A DNA stretch of 64,000 bases from NCBI GenBank assembly GCA_028564705.1, contig JAPXFQ010000063.1:124001-188000 (forward strand). The letters are read 5' to 3'. The notes under the pieces are model-generated. The model was not told the DNA's origin and searched no databases. It saw only the letters and a program-made list of their open reading frames with translations. Every line of letters starts with the position of its first letter. Position 1 is the first letter of the stretch. The DNA comes from Apricaphanius iberus (taxonomy: Eukaryota > Chordata > Actinopteri > Cyprinodontiformes > Aphaniidae). Of the stretch, positions 46,905-58,841 are shown one piece after another. The position numbers were made by a program, and so were the translations under genes.

Positions 46905-48125
46905 TTCCATCCATCATTTTTAACATCTATCTCATGCAGGGCTTTGGGGAGCTTGTGCCTATCTCTAGGAATCCTCGTGTGAGAGGCGGGGTACACCATG
47001 GACAAGTCAGCAGTCCATTTCAGGGCAACATAGTGGCAACAGGATAAACAACCATGCACACACACAATCATAAATAAAGACTTTTTTCAGGGACCAATTA
47101 AAGGAGCAGGGGGCTGTATTTCTAAAATAAATTATATTAATGTTCAGTTTTGTAATTGTATTGGTTAATGAAGCGTTTTAAACTAAGTAAAACGAGCCCA
47201 CCCATGTGTAATCCCATTATCTTGAACAGTCTGTGTGCTGAAAAATAGTCTGCGATTCGGTGGCTGAATTTCCCGCGCTTACACGCAATTATACAATTCT
47301 TGTGGGTTCTTGATTTAACAGGAAGAAGGAAGAGAAAGAACCCGGACTTCAGATGTAGTCAATTAAACACTACTTACTTTGTCGCTAGACATGTTGCTTG
47401 TTGTCGTACAGCTGGCGATGTGTGCGCAATGTGAGGTGGCCTGAAAGTACGCCATTTTACTGATTCATTTACTTTTTGTGCCAGCTCCCATGGTGGCTCA
47501 CCCGTTTCGGATATGATCAGCCCATTACATGGCCGTTATTAGTGGTTATCACTCCAAATAAATCCCGTCAGACCGTGCTCTCTCTACCTACAGAAACATA
47601 CTTTTCCGTTTCATGTTTAAAACCTCTTCAAATAAGGTTAAGGTTTAGGCATTTAAAAGAAAGTATATTTGTCCTTCTGTGACCTTAAGGTTAGGACATA
47701 AAACTTGTGGGTTGGTTAAAATTGGTTAGGTAACTCCAGTTACGATATGCTACTCTGACAAAGGATTTTTGACACGTGCAGACAGTTGGCTGTTATCAGC
47801 AATAAGAATGGTAGATAACCTACTAGTAGAGTGATAACCGCTTATAACGGCCATTTAATGGATTGGCAACATCCGAATCGGCTGGGTGGCTGCAGTTACT
47901 CGCAGTGCCAGCCGCGGCAGTAGCGAGTTTGATTTCTTCAATCCGGCCCCCTGCTCCTTTAACCCCAACAGTCATGTTTTTGGACAATGAGAGGATGCTG
48001 GAGTACCTGGAGGGCACCCACAAATGCACAGGGAAAACATGCAAATTTCCTGCAGGAAGACCCCAGACTTAGATTCAAACCCAGGACCTTTTTTCTGCAA
48101 GTGTGTAACTGTGCATCCACATCTT
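46905..48125 (-). mobile_element. tRNA-headed SINE-like repeat, split by a TTAA element
   Basis: On the minus strand the head lies at about 48125-48060 (box B-like GGTTTGAATCTAAG), followed by TTGCATGTTTTCCCTGTGCA and AAAAACATGACTGTTGGGGT to the TTAA. The body resumes at 47101 leftward and ends near 46905 with GATGGATGG-type sequence, including GTACCCCGCCTCTCACACGA in reverse. Joining the halves over one TTAA gives the normal family sequence, so the gap is a clean insertion. Confidence 0.8.
47102..47958. mobile_element. Non-autonomous TTAA-targeting transposon, 857 bp
   Basis: TTAA lies on both sides (47098-47101 and 47959-47962). Terminal inverted repeats read AGGAGCAGGGGGC(T/C)G from both ends. 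A second pair of inverted arms, about 75 bases each and imperfect, lies inside (47487-47562 and 47823-47905, sharing ATGGCCGTTAT.AG.GGTTATCACT). No transposase frame is visible. TTAA targets are used by piggyBac and Kolobok elements; the ends here do not start with the CCC of typical piggyBac, so the superfamily is open. The host sequence is a SINE, showing it inserted after that SINE. Confidence 0.85.
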
Positions 48126-48699
48126 CATGTTAATAATGATGATACATTAAGATACTCTCCTACAACAAAATTATAAAAATAACTTTTTACTATCTTCTCA
48201 GGATGGCTACACAAAACATTCAGCTGTGCTACCAAACTACCCTTCTTTGTCCTTTCTATTCTTTTTGTTTGCTCAGTGGCAAGAAGAAGCCTAAAAGATT
48301 TACTTTCACAAGTAAAGCATTTCAAAAAAAAAGAAGAAAAAAAAAACAATGTGGGAAAATGTAATTTTGTCAGAGGTAGTTCTGAGTTTTAATGTGCCTC
48401 TCATTAAGCCATTCTGTTAAGTTAGATAAATGATGGACTCATTGTGATGCTCAAAATCCCCCCCTTGCAAACTGGCATTTTAAGTGTGGAATCAAAGCTA
48501 GCTGGCACTGAGAATGGGTCACGAGTTGTCATCCTTGTTTAAAAACCCCTGTTTTATCTGAAGAAAAGTTACCCCGGACTATCGATGAAGCTGCAACCCA
48601 CAATGTTTCATTGTAGTAATAGTGTTTTGTTTGTTTTAATTCTTATTAATTAATTTATTTAATCAATTAATTAAGTTATTTATTTTATCTTTTTAGTAA
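48126..48699. other. Unassigned non-coding DNA
   Basis: Nothing recognised. Confidence 0.45.
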
Positions 48700-48990
48700 T
48701 GGGCAGTGCTGTTTTGTGTCAAACAGCTCTTTGGAACAAAAATTTTAATTTGGTTTCATCAGACAATGACATACGTTGTTTCAAAATATTTTAGCCTGGA
48801 CTCGATGATTTCTTTGAGAGAAAAGAATTCTGTCTTCAACCTGATTATTCAGCCCAGGCATACAAATGATACCAAACATGAAGAACACAACCAATGTTTG
48901 AGAGAAATTCCTGCAGCTCCCTCAGGGTTCCTGTCAGGCTCCTAGCAGCCTCACTGACCAATTTTTGTCTTGTCTTTCTAACACATATGG
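48700..48990 (-). pseudogene. Tc1-type transposase relic
   Basis: Minus-strand reading at about 48770-48725 gives SLSDETKLKFLFQRAV, matching the first-Asp box of Tc1 transposases (SDETK). Further upstream on that strand, about 48950-48900, the sequence around CTGCAGGAATTTC aligns in layout with the N-terminal part, heavily decayed. No ends were found. Confidence 0.5.
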
Positions 48991-50945
48991 AAAAAACATC
49001 TGGTTTGTGAATGTCACTCTTGTTCTACACTTTTTTCCAATTACTGGTGGCTGTTTTTACTTGGGAAAGAAATTTATAATGCAATGGATCTTTATTTTTA
49101 TCTCCTGACAATTAACTTTGTATGATACCCTTTTAATAACTTTTTGCTTCACCATTAACTATGTTTTAGGACAAATACTTCAAATTTGGTAAATGTTAGA
49201 AAAATTTTGTGAGGAAAGCTTAAACTTATTTCATATTTAGATTCACTATAATTGATGTAGGTGGTAACCAAACAAAACTAAATGCTTAAAATGGATCAAA
49301 AGGTACATAGAGCAAAACTTTCTGTGGTGCACAGTTACGCAACCAGATTATTGCAGCTTTTTGTTTATTAGACTTACCCTAACCCTTCTTTATATCTCTA
49401 TCTATCTAAGCTTTAATGTATCCACAGTACTAATGTATGTTGTAAATATTAATTTTAATAACTCCTGGTCAGTTAATTCCAATCCAATTTGGGGAAATAA
49501 GGGAACTGGAGCATATCCCAGCAGCCAACAGGAAAGAGGCAGAGTACATTCTGAACAGGAAACATCTGAGACAGGCAACACTTAGCTCACAAACTGACTA
49601 AGGATACTTTAGATTTTTAAATGGTCTTTCATTATTGTAAGAAATACCAAAAAAATTAAACATGGAGTCCAAATAAATGTAGTATATTTATTAAAATACT
49701 GTAAGTGTACATTTTGACTAATTGTAAAAGAGCCAAATTATTTTTGTTTACAATAACTACTTATACTCATAACTACATTATGTTAAAAGCTTTGCATGGT
49801 GAAGAGGGTTTAATACAATAAAAAGTGTCTCATCAGTCATGAAAACAAAGATAAAATCCTTCAAAGTGAACACAAAACGGGCCTGTTAAGGAGCCATGTG
49901 GGTGTTAAGTCTCCTCTCCATCATGCACCAAAGACACTGAAGTGAGGATAAAATAATGTGCCCACAAGGCTTGGGGTACTTAAGAAGGTGCACTGAGAGA
50001 AACCAAATCCCCCACCTTTATGGGGAGGCTGAGATTGCTTTGATGGCTCCCTGAAGTACCTTAGATGAATCGTGTCAAGAGCAATTGCAACATAAGTGAA
50101 CAAAAACAGTGACATTGTGACCTGTAATGTCCCCAACTGAATTTGGACATAAAGTAGTCTAATAGAGCGGAAGAAATGTGCCCCGTGGCCAATGTCCTTT
50201 ATACACATTTCATTTAAAGGCTAATATCACCTTGTCCTTGCAGGTTGTTGTTTTCTGGTGCCCTCATGTTTTTTTTTTCCTGTGACCTATAAAAATGACG
50301 TTTTAAAATTGTTATTAAGTAAATGTTTTTCTTCAATAAAAACTGACCTTTCGCTCTAAATCTTCACTAATAAGTTCTATTTTAGATGGTAAAGATGGTC
50401 ATTATGTACCTTTTTGTGTAAAAAAGCCCCTTTTCTTATCAATACTTGTGTCATCACAAAACAATTATATTTATTTTAGGAAACTGAAATAAGCTTAAAA
50501 AAAGTTGAAATGTCAAAAAAATTTGTGCATTTTTTATAGTGGAAAGTAACTATGTTTGACCTCTTTAAATAATTTGTAACTTTTTTCCTATAAACTAATT
50601 GGATACAATTTGAAGTAACAACCAGACCAGTTATTTTCCATCTTTGGCCCTAGCAAGATATCTCCCTTAAATCATACTTTAGTTAACTTTGCCCTAGATA
50701 TCCATTTATATGTAATAATTACATTAATCTTTTTATTAAAATTATAGTATCAGTAATCTTTAACAAATAGTCATAGATTTGACAGATGCCATTCAAGTCA
50801 GATTTTTACATCACTGTTGACCAGCCAATGTACTAGTTACTCTCTATTATTACAAAAAGTTGAACACATAGACATTTGACTCCTCCACATATTTGGAGGC
50901 TTTTAGGGAAAAAGCCAAATAACAGCAGATTATTCTTCTGTTAGT
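48991..50945. other. Unassigned non-coding DNA
   Basis: No gene recognised. The 49921-50208 minus frame shows no motif. Confidence 0.4.
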
Positions 50946-51150
50946 TGATCTACTGAGGTAGGTGGAGTACTTGTCTTGTAGTCAGAGAGTCGTAGTTTTA
51001 ATTTCAGCTTCCTCCTATCACGTGTTGATGTGCTCATGAGTAAGGAACTTAACTCAGTGTTTCCTATCGAGCTCTGTATCGGTGTATGAATGTGTCGTGT
51101 TGGTGAGTGCAAATCGGTGAATGTTGTTCCAGTGTAAATCACATTGGCTG
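50946..51150 (+). repeat. SINE-like repeat
   Basis: GGAGTACTTGTCTTGTAGTC and a box B-like GTAGTTTTAATTTC head, then ATGAGTAAGGAACTTAACTC and GTATGAATGTGTCGTGTTGG, the layout of a common fish tRNA-type SINE. Box B has decayed. No clear tail. Confidence 0.45.
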
Positions 51151-54100
51151 GTCAGTATGACTAGAAAATCGCCATATACTGTAAGTCAATACCATATTCA
51201 ACAGTAAATTTGCTCTGGATTATTAGTTCATTTCTAAAGAGACAATCAAAAAATGCCAAAAAATATTTTGGAATTAAATTACTGTTTCTAGCTTCACTGG
51301 TGACCAGCATATTCATCTATATTCTCCATGTTTGAACACAAAAGGGAAAAAAGTAAAACAAAAACAAAAGAAAATCTACTAATTTGTTTGTCATTACTGG
51401 TCTTTTTAAACTGTTTTCATAGTTTTCAATAGGACCATAACCTATTTCTGAGCAACATATGAAGAAAAATTTATAAAAAACATACAACACTCTCAGTAAT
51501 TCCATTGTCAGTGAGAAAAAGATTCAAATTTGCCATTTTATACATCAGTGGCATTTAAAAATCAAGTGATATGAACAACAAATTGTGTAAGAAGTTATTT
51601 AAAAGGAAGGAAGGTTAATTTTAGCTGTTAATTTAGGTTGGTACTTCGAAACAGTGAGTGAGTTCTCAGAAGGTAATAGGAAGGCTAAATGTATTGTGGC
51701 AATGTTATTCTACTTCATTATTTTGAGCTTTTACACTTTGTCACAAAACATGCAAAAAATTTCAAAATGTTTCGAAATGTTGGTAGCGTTTTTAAAATGT
51801 CATGTTTAAGATGTTTACACTCTTTATTGAATACTCTTCTGGTTACAGTTTCTTATAACAGTAGTTCTACTTGCTAATATAGCATATATACAGTTTAAAA
51901 TGTCTATTTATAACCTTCCTTGTTCTAAAATAATAGTAAAACAGCAGCCACTTATCTGCATTTTGAATATTTTAAATAGCTATCTTTATTGTTAATGAAC
52001 AATGTCAGTCTGCAAAACAGCGGGCAGCAAAAATAAAGAATAGGATAATTTCCACTATCAGAACAAAACAAGTGCCAATGTTGTTCTGTCAAATGGAGTA
52101 ACTCATGTTGCATGATTAAAAGGCCTCTTTTTATCAGTCAAAAAACTTTGAAAGCACTGTTTATGCTCAAACCATTGAAGAATGAATTCTTAGAAATGCA
52201 GCAAAAACACACTGAAATAAGCTTATTGACACTGAAATAGATAATTAAAATAATCCTTAAATAGTTTATACTAAGATGATTTATTCCTGCCCAGACACCT
52301 TTACTTGAACAATTATTGGGTCTCCACTGAAGGTTGGCCCATTGTCTGGAAAGACTGGCGATAAAGTAGCGAAACCAGCTGTTAGCTGGTCAGTTAGCAG
52401 CATCTGGATGTGGAGTGCTAATAGTGGTTGTCAATAGCAGTGACAGCTCATCAATGAAAGACTAGCGGGGCCACAGCTAACCACCGTAAACCCAGACGAG
52501 TTCTCTTCTCAGTTCGGTTTGATTCAGTAATCTTCTCCCTCGTATCAGCCCCTATTTATGGACAGCTTTCATCAGGGCAGCTTCAGCTAATCAGCTCTTG
52601 GCTTTTCTCACTGCAGGGCGTCAGCGACAGACAGGTTTTCTCTCTGCTTAGTGGAATCTGATCAACAATTATTATGTATTTTGGATCGAATTAGTGTCTT
52701 CCAAAACCTCACTCCCTCCCTAACCTGTCTCTAGTCCTGTCACAGTGGCTGTAGTCCAAACATTGCTAGTTTTAAAAAAGAGGAGAAAAAAACAGTTGTG
52801 TATAATCACAGATGGTCTACTCCCAGGAAAGATACAAATAAGAATACTCTGATTGCTGATAGACTTTATTAAGAGAAATCAGTTAAAATGTTTACTGCAA
52901 GGTTATATTTCAAAATTAAAGACAATAAATTGGCTGCAAACTCCCTGACTGGTTAAATCATTAATTTAATACAGTTTTAAAGAGAAGTTTATAAACAAAA
53001 TGAATCAAAAAGAAGCTTGCCAAAATGCCAACTTTTTTTCCTGTGATAGTGACAGATACCATCACCAGATAAGCCAAGCATCTACACTACAGATAGAGCC
53101 TACAGCTTCAGAATTTAAAAAAGGTTTTACATGCAGTTATAAATTTACAACGGTTTGTCTTTTGAATTATATGCCTTTCTCCAAAAAGGCAGTTTCCTTT
53201 TTACGAAGAAAGTCAAGACTGTGAAGTTTGGCAAAAATTGATCTTCTTATTGGTGAAACTACAGAGAAACAAAAAGGGCTTGACAGCATCAGCACATTCC
53301 TGCACTACACTGCTATCCCATATCAACCTTCCATCTAGTGATTCTGTTATTGTGATGCTTTATGAAATAAACATGTTGGCAAAAACGGGAAGAATACTTT
53401 AGGAGCAGACACAGATTTGATCATTTGGTGGGAGAAAAGCAAAAGAAGGCAAAGCAGATCGAACAGCCGTGACGAAATTCGAGATGTGTCGGTAAACTAA
53501 GAGGACATAGTTATTTATCTTCCTGTATAAAGAAGGGGAGCCAAACTAGTAATTGGTAAAGGCCATGGAACCAACAATGGGAGCAAAAGGTAGATAGAAA
53601 ATTACTGTTTTGTTTCACCTTTAATGTTTTTCTACACTAGTATGTTGCTGTATCCATTGTTTTGCATATATTAAAATGGTTTTACTATTGTAAATTTAGC
53701 ACAAAACAATAATTTATTTAATCACAACAATAATTTTGGGGTTACTACAGAACCTACTGTAGCGCCTTTTTAGCATCAAATTTTTTTGGAATTTATAATT
53801 AGGAATTTGAAATGAAGTTTGCCGTGTTGCAGCCACAGCCAATTAGGATATTTGCGACTTTCTGTTATGAAGATGCAAAGTATTGTAAACTGACATTCAT
53901 TGCACTCCAAATGGAGAGCTTTTATCCTTATAGCTAGAATTTGCAGGAAAACATTCAGAACCACATATAATCGAGCTACTGTCCAACCACTCCACCTCCT
54001 GGTCTGAATCCATACCTGACTACCCACATTCACGTTGGTGCTTGCTAGTCAGGAGTGTTTCTGCCATAGGTTATCTATAGTTTCGGCAACAGTGACTCAA

Positions 54101-54429
54101 AATTAGTATTGAAAATAAGTAATAGTGCTACGTGTATTCTTCTACTCCCTAACACTGGTTGCAAATACAATGATTATTGTTGGGTTGGGGGATACCCAGT
54201 GTTCTCGCTGTCTCATTGCACGCTGTAAGACACGGTGAACGTAGTTTCAAGCGGAGACCCCCCCAAATGTCTCACTGAAAACTGTGCTAATAGAGTGGAT
54301 ACATCGTCGCCATAGGCTCGATCCTGATGGTGCTGGTTTTGGTTAGGGTTTGGTTTTCGATAAATCTCCATGTACATCCCAGAAAACAAGTAACCCCAAA
54401 GTATTGAGAAATTGTTGCTTGACACCCGG
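51151..54429. other. Unassigned non-coding DNA
   Basis: AT-rich with no recognised gene. A less AT-rich stretch at 52310-52640 was examined and gave nothing. Confidence 0.4.
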
Positions 54430-55165
54430 GGAACATGAAACAACAATATATTTAAGAGCAGGCTCAAGACATACCTTTTTGGCCGAGGTTTTAACAGACT
54501 TATGTATTAATATCTGTTTAATTGCTCTGCATGTTTTATTTGATTGAATTTTTAGTTTAGTTTATAACTGATTATTATTATTTATTATTTATCTGTTTAC
54601 ACTTTTATCTGATCATATCTTATCATTCTCTTATATTTTATAATTTTGGATGCTATCAGTCTTAACATTTTATCAGTATTTTAATACTTAATCTAATTTT
54701 CTACTGTTTATTTTAATATTTTAACTTCATATTTTAATCATCCGTCTAGTGTTTTCGCTGTGGGAGCCCTTTGCATCGGGGGCGGTGGTTGGCTGTGGCT
54801 GCCTGGGTGCTCTCCAGGCAGTGCCTGGTTGGAGGTGGGGGTACCATCCGTCCCTCCTCTGGGCACCCTGGGTCAGTGCCTTGGCTGCTGCTGCCGATGC
54901 AGATGGCTCATCTGTACTCAGCCCCTTGTTGCTTTTGTTTACTGTTGCTTTTATGTGTGTGTCTCTGTGTGTGTGTGTGTGTGTGTGTGCATGGGAGATG
55001 GGTTGGATTGGGGTGGGGCTCGGGGGCTATAGTTGTGATGATGATTTTATTTTGGGTTTGGGAAGGGTGGGGTTTGTGCGGTCGTTTTAACCTGTGGAGC
55101 ACTTTGAGAGGCTTTGTAGTAGGAAAATAGTTTCATAAATAAAGTTTGATTGCTTGATGAATTGA
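54430..55165 (+). mobile_element. 3' end of an L2-type LINE
   Basis: At 54446-54490 the frame reads IFKSRLKTYLFGRGFNRL, the usual last residues of an L2 ORF2. After an AT-rich gap come a G/C-richer block (54748-54920), a (TG)n run (54966-54989), and CTGTGGAGCACTTTGAGAGG leading to AATAAAGTTTGATTGCTTGA, an L2-type TTGATTGA ending. The rest of the ORF is missing. Confidence 0.65.
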
Positions 55166-55499
55166 AGTTTGATATTAAAAAATTAATATATGTAATATTA
55201 CTTATTAATATATTACTGTGAAATATGTTACTTTTGTTCAATAGCTTCTAGTTAATGTGACCAGGTGATGTCAAATCAATCTTGATATATCTTATATCTA
55301 AAGACCCAGAAACAACAATTTATGTGTATTTATTGTGTGATGCAATATCTGATAAATCTAATTATTAGATATTTTACCACTAGGGGCACTGTCAGTATGT
55401 TCTTAAAATGAAAAGCATTCAACTAACCTGATGAATTCCTATTTAAAGCAACATACTTCATCCTGGAGCAGCACACAATTGTTCATTCTACACCCTTGA

Positions 55500-56255
55500 T
55501 CCTAATAAACCTGTGGTATTCAGGCCTGCCCTGTCTTAGCTGTTTGCCAGCGAAGCTCATGGGTGCATCACTTCAGCCCCCCCGGCCCCTACATTGTAGT
55601 CGCTGGATGTTCCTCAGGGGCTTTCCTCTGCTCCTCTCTTGCAGGGTGCGGTCAACCCTGCGATGTGGCTCTGACCCCCTTTATGTCTGCGTTGAGTCCT
55701 TTGAGATGGATTGATGGCTCCTTAAACCAGCAATCGAACACTCATATGGAGAAACCATAAATGCACCAGGATGCTGACATGCACTGTATTGGGAGACTTC
55801 TCCCACATCAGCACACGTCGGCGTGGGGCCTCCAGTGTTTACAAATATATTATTGGGCTGAGGTTATCATCACTAGATCTTGAATAATCGGTGCCAAGAA
55901 GTTTATTGTGACATTTGTGACAGTGACGTTGTATTTATACATACATTTTTGTGTCATGTGGTTGTGTAGTTCTTCGTTCACATTGTTTGGTCTGTTTTAT
56001 CAATGTTTGCCCTTTTTTGGTTGTTGTTGTTTTTTTCCCCTCTCTGCATTCCTGCAGGTGTGGAGGCAGACTGGGATGTTTTTTTCTGTTCTCCTTGTTC
56101 CCTTTCCTCTCTTATGTCTTCAACTGACACGCTCTGTTTTTTGTTTCCTACCCCTCTTCTTCATCTTCTTCATATTCTTTGTTTCTTCCCTTTTATTTTC
56201 CGCCTGTGTCCACAACATCAGAAAATTAAACCCAAATCAATCTTAAATAAAGACT
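55500..56255 (+). mobile_element. Truncated L1-type 3' end
   Basis: The block at 55684-55760 (ATGTCTGCG... GGATTGATGGCTCCTTAAAC... CCAGCAATC) matches the 3' region of the L1 at about 30226-30300. Beyond that the two differ: here T-rich sequence runs to a CTTAAATAAAG end near 56250. It is a related but distinct L1 family, 5'-truncated with no coding left. Confidence 0.65.
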
Positions 56256-57493
56256 TCTCACACATATATATCAAGTGGAGTACTATCGCAAAAGCTGTAA
56301 TGCCCTGCTTGAGAAAGTAAATTTGTTGGGCTTTTACTTGGGCCTATACAATTCCTTCTTGAATAAAGACTACTCTGACCACAAAACCTTAAAAAAAATT
56401 TATATATAACATTTCTAATCTATATCAACGAGGAAAAGCCTGAAGAGTGCATATCTACCAAAGTCAGTAGATTTCTGTTCTTGGCTGCAAAACAGGGTCA
56501 ATACAAGATAACCGACCTAAAGACAATGTCCCTGTGGGCTCAAATGCAATTTTTTTCCTGCACATTAATCCTTAAGGCTTTTGTTTTGATGTGGCTCATA
56601 TTTTTTTGTTGGTTGGTCCAGTGTCCTTGTTGCAACAGCCTTGGAGAGAGGGGAAAAAAGCAGACAAAGAGAGATAGAGAGGGAAAGAGGGGGAACTGCA
56701 CATGAAGCATCAGGCATGAAACATTGCTTCCCGCATAAGATGATTATGTTGTTAAATGAGATATGGCAATACTGTTGTAAGCACTTAATCCAAGGATCTC
56801 CAGCTGCCATGCAAATGTAACACATGTCAGCAGGATGACACAAAGCCGAGGAATGAGCAACCAAAATTCCACTCATCCCCCTCCTCCTCCTCTTCCTTGG
56901 AGTCTATGAATTATTTTACTGTGAGGCCTCTGGTTGTTGTGCCACATTGTCCTAATTCAGCCTCAATTATAAGTGGTAGCTGTGCAAAGAACCATTGCTC
57001 ACAAACACATTTATTAATTTGTTTTATATACATATACAAAAAAAGAGCTTAAATCCTTTTTTTGCCCGTCTAAACTTGGGAAAACTTCGATATTCAGAGC
57101 AACTTCTGAGAATCACTTCAAGCTTTTCCACACTCTGCAGTGCTTTCATGCAAATCTTTGGGCATTCCCTGCTGGGAAGTTAGGGGTGGGTGGACCGAAT
57201 CTTGCTGAATATTCTCTTGGGGAACATTAAAATAAAATGTTTGACTCCGGCTCTTGGGATTCGTTTTGATGATATCATGACTATGTGAGTGCAAGTCCCA
57301 CTCCAGGCCCATTAAATTAGATAGCATGATCATCTACTCTAATTTGCCATCAGTCGGACTAATTGTATTTGACTGTCGACTCCAGAGAGAGCGGTGTAAT
57401 TCGCTTGAATTGGTTAAAGTGATTGTGATGAGCTATAAAATAACTTCAATGCATTTTAGAATATTTTCAAAGAAAATTATAATTAAAGTGAGT
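56256..57493. other. Unassigned non-coding DNA
   Basis: Short (CTC)n at about 56878-56893. No gene recognised. Confidence 0.4.
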
Positions 57494-58841
57494 CAGAAAT
57501 GTATTTATAGCCCTTTCATTTTTTTCACATTTTGTGACTTTACGACATCAAGCTTCAGAGTATTTATTGGTGTTTTATATGGCAGGCCAATACAAAGTGG
57601 CACATAATTATGAAGCAGGCGGAAACTAAAAACCTGTAAAATGTAGAGAGCATTTTTATTTAACACTGTTTAAACTGATACTCCTACATGAAAAAAAAAA
57701 TATGTATCAGTTGGACTGAGGTCTTGGCTTTAGATGTGGCATGGTAATATGCTTTGATAAGCAAGAGCATCCATAACCAGTCTTGCTGATTATTTGGCTT
57801 AGGGGGTTCAGACCTTTGCAGAACAGCAGTGGGGACAGAGAATCACCTTGGGATATGCCACATTTGATGGACACTTGTGCAAGTGGCAGCCATTGGCGTC
57901 TAGGATGGTTCTCCACAGCCTCATCGAGTTTGCAGTGAATGCTCTAAGAGTCCTGTTGATGTTTTACAGTTTCAAGAATTTAATTATCCATGTGTGGGGC
58001 ATCGAGTCACAGGCTTTCTTGCAATCACATTGACCAGACCCGAATTTAAGACGACCCCTATTATAAGACGACGCCCCTTTTCAGAAACAAATCTTCCAAA
58101 AAAAGACCAAATTTACTATTTAAAGAAAATATTTTTTAATTAAATGTTGACAAGTAATTTAAATAATAATTACAGACAGCTCTCATATTTATCTATTAAT
58201 GCAATCACAATGATCTGTACTATATTAGCATGTTTGGGGATCTGTCAGGAAATATACTAGCGATACTGAACAAAACTGAGCAAAAGAACAAACAACAGCA
58301 TTGTAATGCAAACTGTCAGAACTTTGCTAATGACATGTCAAGTCAAAGTCAAATGCTACATCAAAAGTCTGATGAGGCTTTTACTCAAAGACATCCTCTG
58401 CATTTCTGTGCTCTCTGTCATGCTGCGGTCCTGTGTCCTCCCACAGAACGTCATCCTCACTACCTTTCAATTCATTTGATATGCACCACCTTTTTACAGC
58501 CATTGATGATTCGTTCTGGTTTTAATTCATCCCATACCTGGAGGATCCATTTAAAAAGCTGAAGAACAGCTAGTTTAATATTTTTTCCAGATGTTGTGAA
58601 AGCTGCATTTTTACATTGTTTTCAACGTAGAAAAAACCTTATCTTATATTTCATTTAGGTGCATCATACCAAAGTGTGCTAAACACATAGACATGCCGCA
58701 CTTTTAAGATGCTAATAAAATGATAAAATAAAAAATATTTTGTTTAACTTCACCACTTTGTGTTGGTCTGCCGTAATAAACCACATTAAAGTTCATCAAA
58801 AAGCTGAAAGGGGTGTGACTGCTTTTTTGCGAAACACAGTA
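57494..58841. mobile_element. Old Tc1/mariner-type repeat with nested fragments
   Basis: Left end TGTATTTATAGCCCTTTCAT, then GGCAGGCCAATACAAAGTGG. Read from the right, CAGTCACACCCCTTTCAGCT, then GGCAGACCAACACAAAGTGG. These are inverted partners 1.35 kb apart. Inside are a reverse transcriptase fragment (57707-58033) and a piece reading GACCCGAATTTAAGACGACC (58037-58100) typical of another miniature repeat. The outer ends are approximate and the pairing could be of two separate fragments. Confidence 0.5.
57707..58033 (-). pseudogene. Non-LTR reverse transcriptase fragment
   Basis: On the minus strand one frame reads DCKKACDSMPHTWIIKFLKL and later NINRTLRAFTANSM. A second frame gives VSIKCGISQGDSLSPLLFCK and GLNPLSQIISKTGYGC. 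These are the RT palm (D.KKA.DS.PH.WI) and the QGD.LSPLLF box, in proper order, of a non-LTR LINE. A frameshift separates them, the FADD/MDDI active-site box is not present, and the fragment is dead. Confidence 0.82.

Noticed and set aside
54748..55090. Three overlapping frames of 90-119 codons with Cys/Val/Gly repeats
   Set aside because: They cross a (TG)n run and G-rich LINE 3' UTR; low-complexity translation.
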